From positions 47,788-111,787 of the forward strand of contig NZ_BPQM01000041.1 of the NCBI RefSeq assembly GCF_022179245.1: 64,000 bases of DNA, in the 5' to 3' direction. This DNA comes from Methylobacterium gregans (GTDB taxonomy: Bacteria; Pseudomonadota; Alphaproteobacteria; Rhizobiales; Beijerinckiaceae). Positions 1 to 9,121 of this stretch are shown here, in pieces; within the stretch, counting starts at the first letter, position 1; each line of letters begins with the position of its first letter. The notes under the pieces are model-generated. The model saw only the letters and a program-made list of their open reading frames with translations. It made no database searches and was not told the origin of the DNA. The position numbers were made by a program, and so were the translations under genes.

Positions 1-329
1 CCGTTCCAGATCTCGGTCGCGGCGGCACCCAGCAGCTGGGGCAGGCCCTGGCCGCCGTGGTCCGGATCGGCGGCGAGCCCGTTCCAGCCCCCGTCCACGA
101 AGGCCCGGTAGGCGTCCGCGAAGCCCGGCGCCGTCGTCACCGCGCCCCCGCTGAGCGTCGCGCCATGACGGTCGCCGACGCGGTTCAGGGGCGCGAGCAC
201 GTCGGCGGCCAGCCGCCCGGCCTCGTTCAGGATCGCCTCGGCGTCGGCGCGGCTCACCTCCGCCTCGGGCAGGCCCGCGACATGGACCAGCGTGAACACC
301 ATCTCGGATACGGGCGCGCGGTAGCTCAC
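1..329 (-). CDS. acyl-CoA dehydrogenase, N-terminal part (cut by window edge)
   Basis: Only about the first 109 codons are present; the rest lies left of the window. The translation begins with SYRAPVSEMVFTLVHVAGLP and continues through LAADVLAPLNRVGDRHGAT to a Gly-rich DPDHGGQGLPQLLG stretch, the usual N-terminal helical domain of the large (about 590-residue) acyl-CoA dehydrogenases close to the DmdC/AcdA group. The family oxidises an acyl-CoA at the alpha-beta bond with FAD. The start is GTG at 329, preceded by a GGGAGG Shine-Dalgarno sequence about 7 bases away. It diverges from tsaC over about 145 bp that contain a perfect palindrome. The substrate cannot be judged from this fragment. 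Confidence 0.8.
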   Translation of the reverse strand, partial: MSYRAPVSEMVFTLVHVAGLPEAEVSRADAEAILNEAGRLAADVLAPLNRVGDRHGATLSGGAVTTAPGFADAYRAFVDGGWNGLAADPDHGGQGLPQLLGAAATEIWN

Positions 330-391
330 GGATGTCCCTCCCGGCCGGCTTGGCGCCGGTCCGCTCGTTTGACGGGCGCGGGCCTCAGGAG

Positions 392-408
392 CTAGCCCCT
401 GGGGCTAG
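392..408. promoter_or_regulatory. perfect 8+1+8 palindrome, candidate operator
   Basis: CTAGCCCC-T-GGGGCTAG is a perfect inverted repeat lying between the divergent acyl-CoA dehydrogenase (start at 329) and tsaC (start at 475). Size and symmetry suit a TetR-type dimeric regulator, and fatty-acid genes are often controlled by such repressors, but no regulator gene is adjacent. Binding is inferred only from symmetry and position. Confidence 0.35.
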
Positions 409-474
409 TCGGACGCGCTCGCGCCGACATAAGCCGAAGCCGCGGCCTCCGTCACGACCGGAGATAGTTTATAT

Positions 475-1473
475 ATGAACGATCTCGCGTCAACGGCGCC
501 CCAGGACTCCGTGAGCCTGCCCGGGGACCCGGACGGCGTCGCGGAAGCCGCCCGGCTCCTGCGGGCGGGGCAGCTCGTCGCCTTCCCGACCGAGACGGTC
601 TACGGCCTGGGCGCCGACGCGACCGATCCGGCGGCCGTCGCGCGCATCTTCGCCGCCAAGGAGCGGCCGCGCTTCAACCCGCTGATCGCGCATCTGCCGG
701 ATCTCGCGGCGGCGCGGCGCCAGGGGCGCTTCGACGCCTTCGCGGAGGCGCTGGCCGAGGCCTTCTGGCCCGGGCCGCTGACGCTGGTCGTGCCGGCGAC
801 CGACGGGACGACGGTCTGCGACCTCGCCCGCGCCGGCCTGCCGAGCGTCGCCCTGCGGGTGCCGGGCCACCCGCTCGCGCGCGACCTGCTGGCGGCCTTC
901 GGGCGCCCCCTCGCCGGCCCCTCGGCCAACCGCTCGGGCCGGGTCAGCCCGACCTCGGCGGACCACGTGCGCGCCGATCTCGACGGGCGGATCGCGGCGG
1001 TGCTTGACGGGGGCGCGACGCGGGTGGGCGTGGAATCGACGGTGGTGGCCTGTCTCGGCGGCGCGCCGCGCCTGCTGCGGCCCGGCGGAATCACCCGCGC
1101 GGCGCTCGCCGGGGTGCTGGGGCGGGAGCCCCAGACGGCGGAGGCCGAGGACACGGCCCGGCCGGTGGGACCCGGCCTCCTCGCCTCGCACTACGCGCCG
1201 CGGGCCCGCGTGCGCCTCGACGCGACGGCGCTGGAGCCCGGCGAAGCGGCGCTCCTCTTCGGCGGCGCCGGGCCTGACGGGCTGGCGGGCGCGCGCGCCG
1301 TGCTCGACCTCAGCCCAAGCGGCGATCTCGCCGAAGCCGCCGCGCGCCTGTTCGGGGCACTTCGCGAACTCGACGCCACGGGCGCGCCCTGTATCGCGGT
1401 GTCGCCGATCCCCGGGACGGGGCTCGGCGAGGCGATCCGCGACCGCCTGGAACGGGCTGCGGCGCCGCGCTGA
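475..1473 (+). CDS. tsaC: L-threonylcarbamoyladenylate synthase (TsaC/Sua5 long form)
   Basis: It makes threonylcarbamoyl-AMP from threonine, bicarbonate and ATP, the first step of tRNA t6A37 synthesis, in the cytoplasm. The 332-residue product shows the YrdC fold: PTETVYGLG at about 38-46, AKERPRFNPL at 61-70, the GPSANRSG loop at about 148-155, GVESTVV at 185-191 and LRPGGIT at 201-207. SHYAPRARV near 240 starts the extra C-terminal Sua5 domain, so this is the long Sua5 form and not the short E. coli TsaC. The ATG at 475 follows GGAGA. A hairpin with a T tract at 1567-1595 is its likely terminator. TrmO, which methylates t6A, is also in this window (59060) but is not linked. Confidence 0.93.
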   Translation: MNDLASTAPQDSVSLPGDPDGVAEAARLLRAGQLVAFPTETVYGLGADATDPAAVARIFAAKERPRFNPLIAHLPDLAAARRQGRFDAFAEALAEAFWPGPLTLVVPATDGTTVCDLARAGLPSVALRVPGHPLARDLLAAFGRPLAGPSANRSGRVSPTSADHVRADLDGRIAAVLDGGATRVGVESTVVACLGGAPRLLRPGGITRAALAGVLGREPQTAEAEDTARPVGPGLLASHYAPRARVRLDATALEPGEAALLFGGAGPDGLAGARAVLDLSPSGDLAEAAARLFGALRELDATGAPCIAVSPIPGTGLGEAIRDRLERAAAPR

Positions 1474-1528
1474 AATTTTTTCGCGCCGCCGCGGAACCAG
1501 GGTCGGGACGGGCCGTTTCTCCATCACG

Positions 1529-1555
1529 AAGGCCAGTTCAGCCCCCAATGGCCTT
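1529..1555 (+). other. perfect 7-bp hairpin just upstream of a terminator
   Basis: AAGGCCA and TGGCCTT pair perfectly around a 13-base loop containing GCCCCC. It is followed 11 bases later by the intrinsic terminator hairpin, so the plus-strand transcript would end in two stacked stem-loops. It may be part of the tsaC 3' UTR or of a small RNA. There is no open frame. Confidence 0.4.
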
Positions 1556-1566
1556 TACCCTTCAGA

Positions 1567-1595
1567 GGCTCGGAGCGATCCGAGCCTTTTTTCTT
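1567..1595 (+). terminator. intrinsic terminator downstream of tsaC
   Basis: GGCTCGGA-GCGA-TCCGAGCC forms a perfect 8-bp stem with a 4-base loop, followed directly by TTTTTTCTT. It lies 94 bases beyond the tsaC stop and just before the wrbA stop on the other strand. Confidence 0.85.
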
Positions 1596-1598
1596 GCC

Positions 1599-2195
1599 TC
1601 AAGCGAGCTTGGCCGCGATCGTCGCGACGTGGCGCCCCTGGAAGCGGGCGCCGTCGAGCTCCACCGCGCTCGGCTGGCGCGAGCCGTCATTGGCCGCGAT
1701 CGTGGTGGCGCCGTAGGGCGAGCCGCCCTTCACCGCCTCGACCCCGTTCTGGCCCTGGAAGCTGTAGGGCAGCCCGACCACCACCATGCCGTGGTGGAAC
1801 AGCACGGTGTGGAAGCTCGTCAGCGTGGTCTCCTGGCCGCCGTGCTGAGAGGCGGTCGAGGTGAAGACCGAGCCGACCTTGCCGACGAGGGCGCCCTTCG
1901 CCCAGAGGCCGCCGGTCTGGTCGAGGAACTGCTTCATCTGGGCGGCCATGTTGCCGTAGCGGGTCGGTGTGCCGAAGATGATCGCGTCGTACTGATCGAG
2001 CTCGTCCGGGCTGGCGATCGGGGCCGCCTGGTCGAGCTTGTAGTGGAACTGCCGCGCGACCTCATCCGGCACCAGCTCGGGCACGCGCTTGACCGTGACC
2101 TCCGCGCCGACTTCGCGCGCGCCCTCGGCGGCGGCCTGCGCCATCTGCTCCACATGGCCCCAGGACGAGTAGTAGAGCACCAGAACCTTCGCCAT
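1599..2195 (-). CDS. wrbA: NAD(P)H:quinone oxidoreductase, WrbA type IV
   Basis: A tetrameric FMN flavoprotein that reduces quinones by two electrons with NAD(P)H and so limits semiquinone formation. The 198-residue product has the flavodoxin-like FMN loop [10 protein letters not shown] at about 8-17, GTPTRYGNM at 75-83 and [10 protein letters not shown] at 113-122, all WrbA hallmarks, and the family's normal length. GAGGAG precedes the ATG at 2195. It is transcribed divergently from a LysR regulator with about 107 bp between the starts, so it is the obvious candidate target of that regulator. Confidence 0.95.
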   Translation of the reverse strand: MAKVLVLYYSSWGHVEQMAQAAAEGAREVGAEVTVKRVPELVPDEVARQFHYKLDQAAPIASPDELDQYDAIIFGTPTRYGNMAAQMKQFLDQTGGLWAKGALVGKVGSVFTSTASQHGGQETTLTSFHTVLFHHGMVVVGLPYSFQGQNGVEAVKGGSPYGATTIAANDGSRQPSAVELDGARFQGRHVATIAAKLA

Positions 2196-2284
2196 CGCGG
2201 TTTCTCCTCATGACGCGTCGAGCCGGGCCTCCGGCTGGGCGAGCCGGATATCATACGCCCGGGCGCTTGCGGAAATGCCCTCGT

Positions 2285-2304
2285 ATGCAAGATGATCCTT
2301 GCAT
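2285..2304. promoter_or_regulatory. perfect inverted repeat over the LysR start codon
   Basis: ATGCAAG-N6-CTTGCAT is a perfect 7-bp inverted repeat whose right arm includes the first two bases of the LysR ATG (2303). A second, overlapping palindrome, TTGCA-TGAT-TGCAA, follows. Spacing and position suit a LysR-family autoregulatory site in the wrbA/lysR divergent region. Binding is inferred. Confidence 0.5.
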
Positions 2305-3217
2305 GATTGCAAAGGACCCGCTCGTCTGGGACGATTTCCGCCTGGTCAAGGCGATCGCCGATCGCGGCGCCCTCACGCAGGCCGCGGCCCATCTCGGCAT
2401 CAACCACTCGACCGCGTTCCGGCGCCTGCACCAGATCGAGGCGGCGCTCGGCACGACGCTGTTCGAGCGCCACCGCACCGGTTACGTGCCCACCCCGGCG
2501 GGCGAAGCGATGGTCGCTGCGGCCGGGCGCATGGAGGAGGACGTCGCCGGCTTCGGCCGCGCGGTCGCGGGCCGTGCGTCAACGCCGGCCGGATTGCTGC
2601 GCGTTACCGCGGCCGCGAGCTTCGTTCCCACATTGCTGGTTCCGCTGCTGGGACGCTTCCTGGCACGATACCCTGAGGTGCGGGCCGATCTGGTGGTGGC
2701 CGAGGAAGCCCTGAACCTCTCGCGCCGCGATGCCGACGTCGCGCTGCGCGCGGGCAACGATCCACCGCCGAACCTCGTGGGGCGCCGGCTCTCAGGGATA
2801 GCCTGGGCGGTGTACGGGCGTGCCGACGAATCCGACGCGTCGGACCCTCCCTGGGTGAGCCTCTCGGATTCCGTCGCGGGGGGACGCTACGCCCGCTTCG
2901 TCCGGTCCCGCGCCACCGCCGACCGGATCGTGCTGCAGCTGAACACGGTGATGGGCCTGCGCGAGGCCGTCGCGGCGGGGATCGGGGTGGGGCCGCTGCC
3001 TTGCTACGCGGGCGATGCCGACCCGGCGCTCCGCCGGCTCGGCGCCGTTGAACCGGAACTCGGTGCCGACCTCTGGCTCCTCACTCACCCGGATCTCCGG
3101 CACGCCCCGCGGGTGCGGGCCTTCATGGATTTTGCCGCCGAGGCGATCGCCGGGCAGCGACCCGCCTTCGAGGGCACCCTTGCGGCGGCATTCGATTTAC
3201 AACCACCAGTAGATTAG
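2303..3217 (+). CDS. LysR-family transcriptional regulator
   Basis: A 304-residue DNA-binding regulator. Residues about 10-60 form the winged helix-turn-helix (FRLVKAIADRGALTQAAAHL, then NHSTAFRRLHQIEAALGTTL). The rest is a LysR effector domain (LRVTAAASFVPTLLVPLLGR; later RFVRSRATADRIVLQLN and GIGVGPLPCYAGD). The recognition-helix region reads INHSTAFRRL in place of the common S-Q-P-A-V-S-R, a variant seen in a LysR subgroup. An upstream in-frame start exists at 2210, but the homology begins at MIAKDPLVWDDF, so 2303 was chosen. It probably controls wrbA and itself through the palindrome over its start. The effector is unknown. Confidence 0.9.
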   Translation: MIAKDPLVWDDFRLVKAIADRGALTQAAAHLGINHSTAFRRLHQIEAALGTTLFERHRTGYVPTPAGEAMVAAAGRMEEDVAGFGRAVAGRASTPAGLLRVTAAASFVPTLLVPLLGRFLARYPEVRADLVVAEEALNLSRRDADVALRAGNDPPPNLVGRRLSGIAWAVYGRADESDASDPPWVSLSDSVAGGRYARFVRSRATADRIVLQLNTVMGLREAVAAGIGVGPLPCYAGDADPALRRLGAVEPELGADLWLLTHPDLRHAPRVRAFMDFAAEAIAGQRPAFEGTLAAAFDLQPPVD

Positions 3218-3446
3218 CACCAACAACTACACGCTGAAGCAAGCCGAAGCTTATCAGCACGATAGAGCGATCGAATAGGGCAAGGGATCAGTTTCACGAA
3301 AGCTTGATGCCCTGCGATATTAGCAATTCCCTAACCGCTCCCGACTAAGTCTGTCGTTGCAGCCTCCGGGGCGGGGCACCTACCCATGGAGGTAGCGTTC
3401 GGCTCCCGACACCTGCCAAGTCGGCCGCAATTCGGGAGGAGCAACG

Positions 3447-5150
3447 ATGTTCAGCGCCATTCGCGGACGAGACCGGATTGCGGCCAAGCTCGCGGCGTTG
3501 GACAGCGCTTTGCTGACGGCGGAACTGGCGCCGGACGGAACGATCATCGCCGTCAACGGTCGCCTCTGCGCCCTGCTGGGCCGCGCTTCCGGCGAGCTCG
3601 TCGGCCGGCATCACCGCCAGTTCGCCGAGAGCGTGGAGACCGGAAGCGCTGAATTCTGGGCGGCCCTCGCGCGCGGGGAGCGCCGTGACGAGACCGTGCA
3701 ATGCGTCGCCAAGGATGGACGTACGATCTGGTTGCAGGCCCTCTACCTGCCGGTAACGGATGCCCGCGGCAGGGTGGACCGGGTGATGGTCCAGGCGAGC
3801 GATGCCACCGACTGGCTCCGTGGGCACCTCGACCTGAAAGGCCAGATCGGCGCGATCGACGAGACGCAGGCGGTGATTCATCTCGGCCTCGACGGCCGGG
3901 TTCTCGACGCGAACCGCAACTTTCTCGACACGATGGGCTATCGGATCGAGGAGATTCGCGGCCAGCACCACCGCATGTTCATGCCGCCGGGCACGACCGG
4001 GGCGGATTACGAGGCCTTCTGGGAACGCCTGAACAGGGGCGAGCACATGACCGACGTGTTCATGCGCCACGGCAAGGGCGGCCGCGAGATCTGGCTTCAG
4101 GCGAGCTACAACCCGATCCTCGACGAGGCCGGCCGGCCGTTCAAGGTCGTGAAGTACGGCACCGACGTCACCGCGCAGCGGCTGCGCGACGCGGAAGTCC
4201 GCGGCCAGACGGAGGCCATCTGCCGCTCGCAGGCCGTCATCGCCTTCGACCTCGACGGGACGATCCTGGAGGCGAACCGCAACTTCCTCGACGCGGTCGG
4301 CTATCGGGCGGACGAGATCGTCGGGCAGCACCATCGCATCTTCGTCGATCCGGCCTACGCGGCCGGGGCGGAATACGCGGCGTTCTGGGCGGATCTGCGC
4401 CGCGGGAGCTTCCGCAGCGGCATCTTCCGGCGCCGCGGCCGGAACGGGCGGGAGGTCTGGCTCCAGGCGAGCTACAACCCGATCCTCGACGCCGCCGGCC
4501 GGCCCTACAGGGTGATGAAGTTCGCCGCCGACATCACCGCCACGACCCAGGCCCGGCTCCACGCCACCGACGCGACGCGCCTCACCCTCGGCAACGTCCA
4601 GGCCGTCGCCGCGGCCGCCGAGGAGCTGAGCGCCTCCGTGATGGAGATCAGCGCCAACATGTCCCGCTCGAAGGAGGCCGTCGACGGGATCAGCCACAAG
4701 GCGCGTGCCTCCGATGCCTTCACCCGGCAGTTGCGGGACGCCGCGCGCGCGATGGACGGCGTCGTCCAGACGATCACCAAGGTCGCCGAGCAGACCAACC
4801 TGCTGGCGCTCAACGCCACGATCGAGGCGGCCCGCGCCGGCGTGGCCGGCAAGGGCTTCGCGGTGGTCGCCACCGAGGTGAAGGCGCTGGCGAGCCAGAC
4901 CACGGCCGCGACGGCGGAGATCTCGAACCAGATCGCGCAGATGCAGACGATCTCCGACGAGGTCGCCGGGATGCTTCACGCGATCGGCCTGACGGTCGAT
5001 GAGGTACAGGGCTACGTCACCGGCGTCGCCAGCGCGATCGAGGAGCAGAGCGCGGTAACGCGGGAGATCTCCGGCAGCATGCACGCCGCCGCGGGCGAGC
5101 TCGGCAGCATCAGCGCGAGCCTCGACCAGCTGGCCAGCAACGCGGCCTGA
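3447..5150 (+). CDS. soluble methyl-accepting chemotaxis protein with three PAS domains
   Basis: A cytoplasmic chemoreceptor of 567 residues without membrane segments. Three PAS domains fill residues about 20-365. The second and third are near copies ([14 protein letters not shown] and [14 protein letters not shown]; both contain the [10 protein letters not shown] segment). The C-terminal half is an MCP signalling coiled coil with the hairpin tip [20 protein letters not shown], which binds CheA/CheW. PAS domains of this sort often sense redox state or oxygen through flavin or haem; the cofactor here is not evident. The RBS GGGAGGAG stands just before the ATG. No other che genes are nearby, so it is an orphan receptor. 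Confidence 0.92.
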   Translation: MFSAIRGRDRIAAKLAALDSALLTAELAPDGTIIAVNGRLCALLGRASGELVGRHHRQFAESVETGSAEFWAALARGERRDETVQCVAKDGRTIWLQALYLPVTDARGRVDRVMVQASDATDWLRGHLDLKGQIGAIDETQAVIHLGLDGRVLDANRNFLDTMGYRIEEIRGQHHRMFMPPGTTGADYEAFWERLNRGEHMTDVFMRHGKGGREIWLQASYNPILDEAGRPFKVVKYGTDVTAQRLRDAEVRGQTEAICRSQAVIAFDLDGTILEANRNFLDAVGYRADEIVGQHHRIFVDPAYAAGAEYAAFWADLRRGSFRSGIFRRRGRNGREVWLQASYNPILDAAGRPYRVMKFAADITATTQARLHATDATRLTLGNVQAVAAAAEELSASVMEISANMSRSKEAVDGISHKARASDAFTRQLRDAARAMDGVVQTITKVAEQTNLLALNATIEAARAGVAGKGFAVVATEVKALASQTTAATAEISNQIAQMQTISDEVAGMLHAIGLTVDEVQGYVTGVASAIEEQSAVTREISGSMHAAAGELGSISASLDQLASNAA

Positions 5151-5496
5151 GACCGTTTGCGGAAGATTGCCTCGGTACCGTTTCGACCCCGTCGTCCCGC
5201 GCGCGCCCGCGAAGCGGAGCCCGGAATCCATGCACACCGAAGCTTCGAGCTCTGGAACGACGGTGTTCATGGATTCCGGTCTCGCCTTCAGCGCCCCGGA
5301 ATGAGGGTGGTGACAGTCTGACCGGACCCTTCAATCGGAACACGGCAGGAGATGGGGAACCGCGCAGCTCGCTGCCCGGGGGCGCCTGCGAGGCCCCCCT
5401 GCGTGGTCCTTAGCGGAAGCTCGGACTTCACCGTCCTCGCCCTATCGCATGCAAGTATAGGTTGCGCGCACGCCACGATCCGGTGTCACTCCCGGA
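5151..5496. other. intergenic region with a palindromic element
   Basis: About 350 bp lie between the chemoreceptor stop and the Gre-like gene stop. No gene is visible. The middle holds a near-perfect hairpin (5221-5279) in a sequence resembling the dispersed intergenic repeats common in Rhizobiales. The right part has no further structure I could recognise. Confidence 0.5.
5221..5279. repeat. intergenic palindromic repeat element
   Basis: CCGGAATCCATGCACACCG (5221-5239) pairs with CGGTGTTCATGGATTCCGG (5261-5279) with one mismatch and a 21-base loop. The flanks (GTCGTCCCGC before, CCCCGGAATGAGG after) look like the GGAATCCA/CCGGAATGA family of dispersed elements in Bradyrhizobium and Methylobacterium. 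Only one copy is in this window, so its dispersed nature is inferred. Confidence 0.55.
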
Positions 5497-5958
5497 TCAG
5501 CGGATCTCGGTGACCTCAACCTCCTGGCCGTTCACCTCGACCACGTCGCCGACGCTCTTGCCAGTGATCGCCCGGGCGAGCGGGGCGACGTAGGAGATCG
5601 AACCCTTCGCAGGATCTGCCTCGTCCTCGCCGACGATGTGGAAGGTCTGGCGGCTCTCGTCCTCGCGCAGGACCGTCACGGTCGAGCCGAAATGGACCGT
5701 CTCGCCCTCGACCCGCTCCACGAGCTGGGCAGAGCCCTGGCGGGCTGTCCAGTAGCGCAGGTCCCGCGCAAGGCGGGCTTGACCCGCCTTGTCATCCGGA
5801 GCGAGGCGGCCGACCTCGGCCTGCAGGCGCGCGACCTCCCCCTCGATCTGGGCGAGCCCCTCGGGCGTCACGAAGTTGGTGTGCGGGGAGATCGGACGGT
5901 CGGGAAGATCCTCGAAGGCCTCCCCGCCCTCCTTCTCGCGGACGAATGCAATGCTCAT
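5497..5958 (-). CDS. GreA/GreB-family transcription elongation factor-like protein
   Basis: A 153-residue protein with the two-part Gre layout: an N-terminal coiled coil (FVTPEGLAQIEGEVARLQAE) and a C-terminal FKBP-like domain (HFGSTVTVLREDE, then GSISYVAPLARAITGKSVGD and a final EVTEI). Classical Gre factors enter the RNA polymerase secondary channel and stimulate transcript cleavage in backtracked complexes. Here the coiled-coil tip reads APDDKAGQARLARDLRYW and I do not see the usual GD-L-x-ENAEY acidic motif, so cleavage activity is doubtful. It may be a Gre-fold regulator with another role. It stands alone, downstream of the acuI-like gene on the same strand. Confidence 0.8.
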   Translation of the reverse strand: MSIAFVREKEGGEAFEDLPDRPISPHTNFVTPEGLAQIEGEVARLQAEVGRLAPDDKAGQARLARDLRYWTARQGSAQLVERVEGETVHFGSTVTVLREDESRQTFHIVGEDEADPAKGSISYVAPLARAITGKSVGDVVEVNGQEVEVTEIR

Positions 5959-6003
5959 GAAAACGGCAATGCCGCACGGGCGATACGGGTTCCGCGGGCA
6001 GCC

Positions 6004-6990
<987 letters not shown>

Positions 6991-7117
6991 CGCGCGCCTC
7001 CCCGATACGCCGTGACCTGTGGCGACGTGGGCCCGAATCAAGATCGCCGGGGACATGCCCCGGCGAACCGATCGAACTTGGACGCGGGACCTGGACGCGG
7101 GACCTGGACGCCGCGTC

Positions 7118-7708
7118 TCAGTAGCCGTCGTAGATGCTGCCGCGCGAGAGGCCGAGCCCGACGCCGAGATCCGCGGCGCTCGCGCCCGCGATGCCGAGCG
7201 CGTCCGGGATCGAGCCGACCAGCGGGCCGACCGGACCCGGGCCGAAGCCAGGGCCGTACCCGCCGCCCGACGGCACCCAGCCGGCGCGCGCCGGCGCGAC
7301 GAGGACGCGGCGGCTGACAGAGGCGTATTCCGGCGGGATCGTCTCCGGGATCGCCTGGGCGGGGCGCACCAGCACCTGCCGGTGGCGCATGGCGAAGCGC
7401 GGCGGGGTGGTGACCCAGCAGCCCTCCAGCTCGCCGTAGGGGCCGCGGCGGGTCGTCCAGACCCGGCCGCCGGGGGCCACCATCACCTTCTCGGCGACGG
7501 TGTCGTAGACCGGCGGGACGGTGCGGTAGACCGTGCGCGGCGGGCGCACCAGCACGTTCTCCTGCACGGTCTCGAAGACCGGCGGCGTCGAGACGTAGCG
7601 ATAGCACGCGGTGCCGGCGCAGCCTCCGGCCAGGGCCGGGCCTGAGAGCAGGACGGCGCCGGCGAGCGCGGCGATCGTGAGGGATGTACGGGTGACCGGC
7701 GCGGTCAT
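7118..7708 (-). CDS. secreted protein of unknown function with repeated VYxTVP-like motifs
   Basis: A 196-residue protein starting MTAPVTRTSLTIAALAGAVL with a clear Sec signal peptide cleaved about residue 27. The mature part repeats short segments such as PPVFETVQENVLV, PPVYDTVAEKVMV and PPEYASVSRRVLV, each about 17-20 residues, suggesting beta-strand repeats. The tail is rich in Gly and Pro. Two Cys follow the signal peptide. I recognise the pattern as a conserved alphaproteobacterial periplasmic protein but know no function. It lies downstream of the SleB gene on the same strand with about 195 bp between them, so it probably has its own promoter. Confidence 0.7.
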   Translation of the reverse strand: MTAPVTRTSLTIAALAGAVLLSGPALAGGCAGTACYRYVSTPPVFETVQENVLVRPPRTVYRTVPPVYDTVAEKVMVAPGGRVWTTRRGPYGELEGCWVTTPPRFAMRHRQVLVRPAQAIPETIPPEYASVSRRVLVAPARAGWVPSGGGYGPGFGPGPVGPLVGSIPDALGIAGASAADLGVGLGLSRGSIYDGY

Positions 7709-7862
7709 GGGCGGGCTTCCTCGGACGCTTGGAGAAGGACGGATGCGGCGCTCTCTCAAGGAGCGCTCATCTCGACGTCCAGAAGGCGTCCCGGTTGCCG
7801 TTTACGCAAGCTTAATTGCGACTCACGGTAAAATTAACCCTCGGTCGCGACTGCGGATTTGC

Positions 7863-7874
7863 ACTTACGTAAGT
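7863..7874. promoter_or_regulatory. perfect 12-bp palindrome in AT-rich leader
   Basis: ACTTACGTAAGT reads the same on both strands. It sits in an AT-rich stretch between sleB and the secreted protein, about 155 bp upstream of that protein's start. Operator function is only a possibility. Confidence 0.25.
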
Positions 7875-7902
7875 ATATCGACCCCATCAAAACCTGTGCA
7901 CA

Positions 7903-8973
7903 TCAGGTCTGCCCGGGCTTGAGGGTGTAGAAGATGTGCCGGCCGATCACGTCCATCCGGCGCAGGCGCCGCGACCAGCCGGGCCGGACGTAGTCGGCGT
8001 GGTAGTGCGTCGCGGCGCCGACCTCGGCGAGGTAGGTCCGTCCCTCGATCACAGATTGGGCGATTCGGCTCGCGGTCTGCCACGAGGAAGAATCCGTGAT
8101 GCGCAGCGACTTGCCCTCGCAGGCGAAGGAGAACTGGCAGCCCATGTAGCGGTGCCGGTTCTGGTAGACGACGCCGCAGACGTTGGCTGGGTAGAGCCCG
8201 CTCTTCACCCGGTTGAGCACGACCTGCGCCACGGCGGCCTGACCTGCCTCGGACTCGCTGCGCGCCTCGAAATACACCGCCTCGGCGAGGCAGCGCTGCT
8301 CCTTGTCGAGCGCCTCGGGGGCGATGAGATCGGCGTAGCGGGAGCGGGCGGTCTCCGGCGTCACGGGGGCGGCGCGCTCGGAGCGCAGGACCTCCGGCAT
8401 CAGCAGGCTCGCGGCGGCGACCTCGACGGGCGTCGCATCGGCGGGCGCCGGCGTGGTCGAGGAGAGCGCGACGGCGCGCGGCACCGGTGGCGTCGAGCCG
8501 TCGTGGCGCAGCACGTCGCCGGCCGTGATGTCGGCGCTCGCCGCCCCCGTCGAGGCGGCGCTGCCGGCCCCCGTGGTCAGGCCGAGATCGGCCACCGGCA
8601 CGAAGCCCTGATCAGGTTCGAGCTCGGGGTTCCACGTGGCGGAGCCCGGCGTCAGCAGGCCGCTGACATTGGCGGTGAGTTCGAGATCGAGCAGCGAGGC
8701 CGGGCGCCGGGCGGCGGCACCGGAACGGTCGAAGGGCGGCAGGGTGGAGTGCCGCAGGGCGCCCAGCGTCACGAGATCGGCCGGAAGGGCGCGGATCAGG
8801 TCGCGGTCCGGTCCCAGGATGCCGGGTCCGCCGGTGCCGGCATCGGCCGTGAAGGAGACCAGAAAGGCGGTGCCGGCGATCCAGGGGGCGACCGCGGCCC
8901 CGATCCAGCGCAGTCCGGTGGGGCGGCGTGCGCCCGCGTTGAATCCACGTCTCGTCATCACGGCGCGAGCCAT
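7903..8973 (-). CDS. SleB-type cell wall hydrolase
   Basis: A 356-residue protein. The last 130 residues are a Hydrolase_2 (SleB/CwlJ) domain: CLAEAVYFEARSESEAGQAA with the catalytic Glu, then VAQVVLNRVKSGLYPANVCG, QFSFACEG and THYHADYVRPGW. SleB enzymes are lytic transglycosylases that cut peptidoglycan glycan strands; in non-sporing alphaproteobacteria they serve wall remodelling. An N-terminal hydrophobic segment (PWIAGTAFLVSFTADA) is a signal anchor, followed by about 180 residues of low-complexity linker. An alternative start is MTRRGF at 8958. It diverges from the GT61 gene. Confidence 0.9.
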   Translation of the reverse strand: MARAVMTRRGFNAGARRPTGLRWIGAAVAPWIAGTAFLVSFTADAGTGGPGILGPDRDLIRALPADLVTLGALRHSTLPPFDRSGAAARRPASLLDLELTANVSGLLTPGSATWNPELEPDQGFVPVADLGLTTGAGSAASTGAASADITAGDVLRHDGSTPPVPRAVALSSTTPAPADATPVEVAAASLLMPEVLRSERAAPVTPETARSRYADLIAPEALDKEQRCLAEAVYFEARSESEAGQAAVAQVVLNRVKSGLYPANVCGVVYQNRHRYMGCQFSFACEGKSLRITDSSSWQTASRIAQSVIEGRTYLAEVGAATHYHADYVRPGWSRRLRRMDVIGRHIFYTLKPGQT

Positions 8974-9121
8974 CCGTTACGCCACTGCTGCCGCGCGCAC
9001 CCGAGCGCCGCCGGCCCGATGATTTATTCCGCCTCATGGTTTCGAGCGGGTTAAGCGCGGGCTAACCGTCCGCGAATGGGCGGGATGCGGCGCGGGTCGG
9101 GCTGTGCCAGAAGGCCGCCGC

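Noticed and set aside
3345..5270. 641-codon open frame on the minus strand across the chemoreceptor
   Set aside because: Its translation is Arg/Asp/Val-rich low-complexity sequence without domains, an effect of high GC opposite a real gene with clear PAS and MCP domains.
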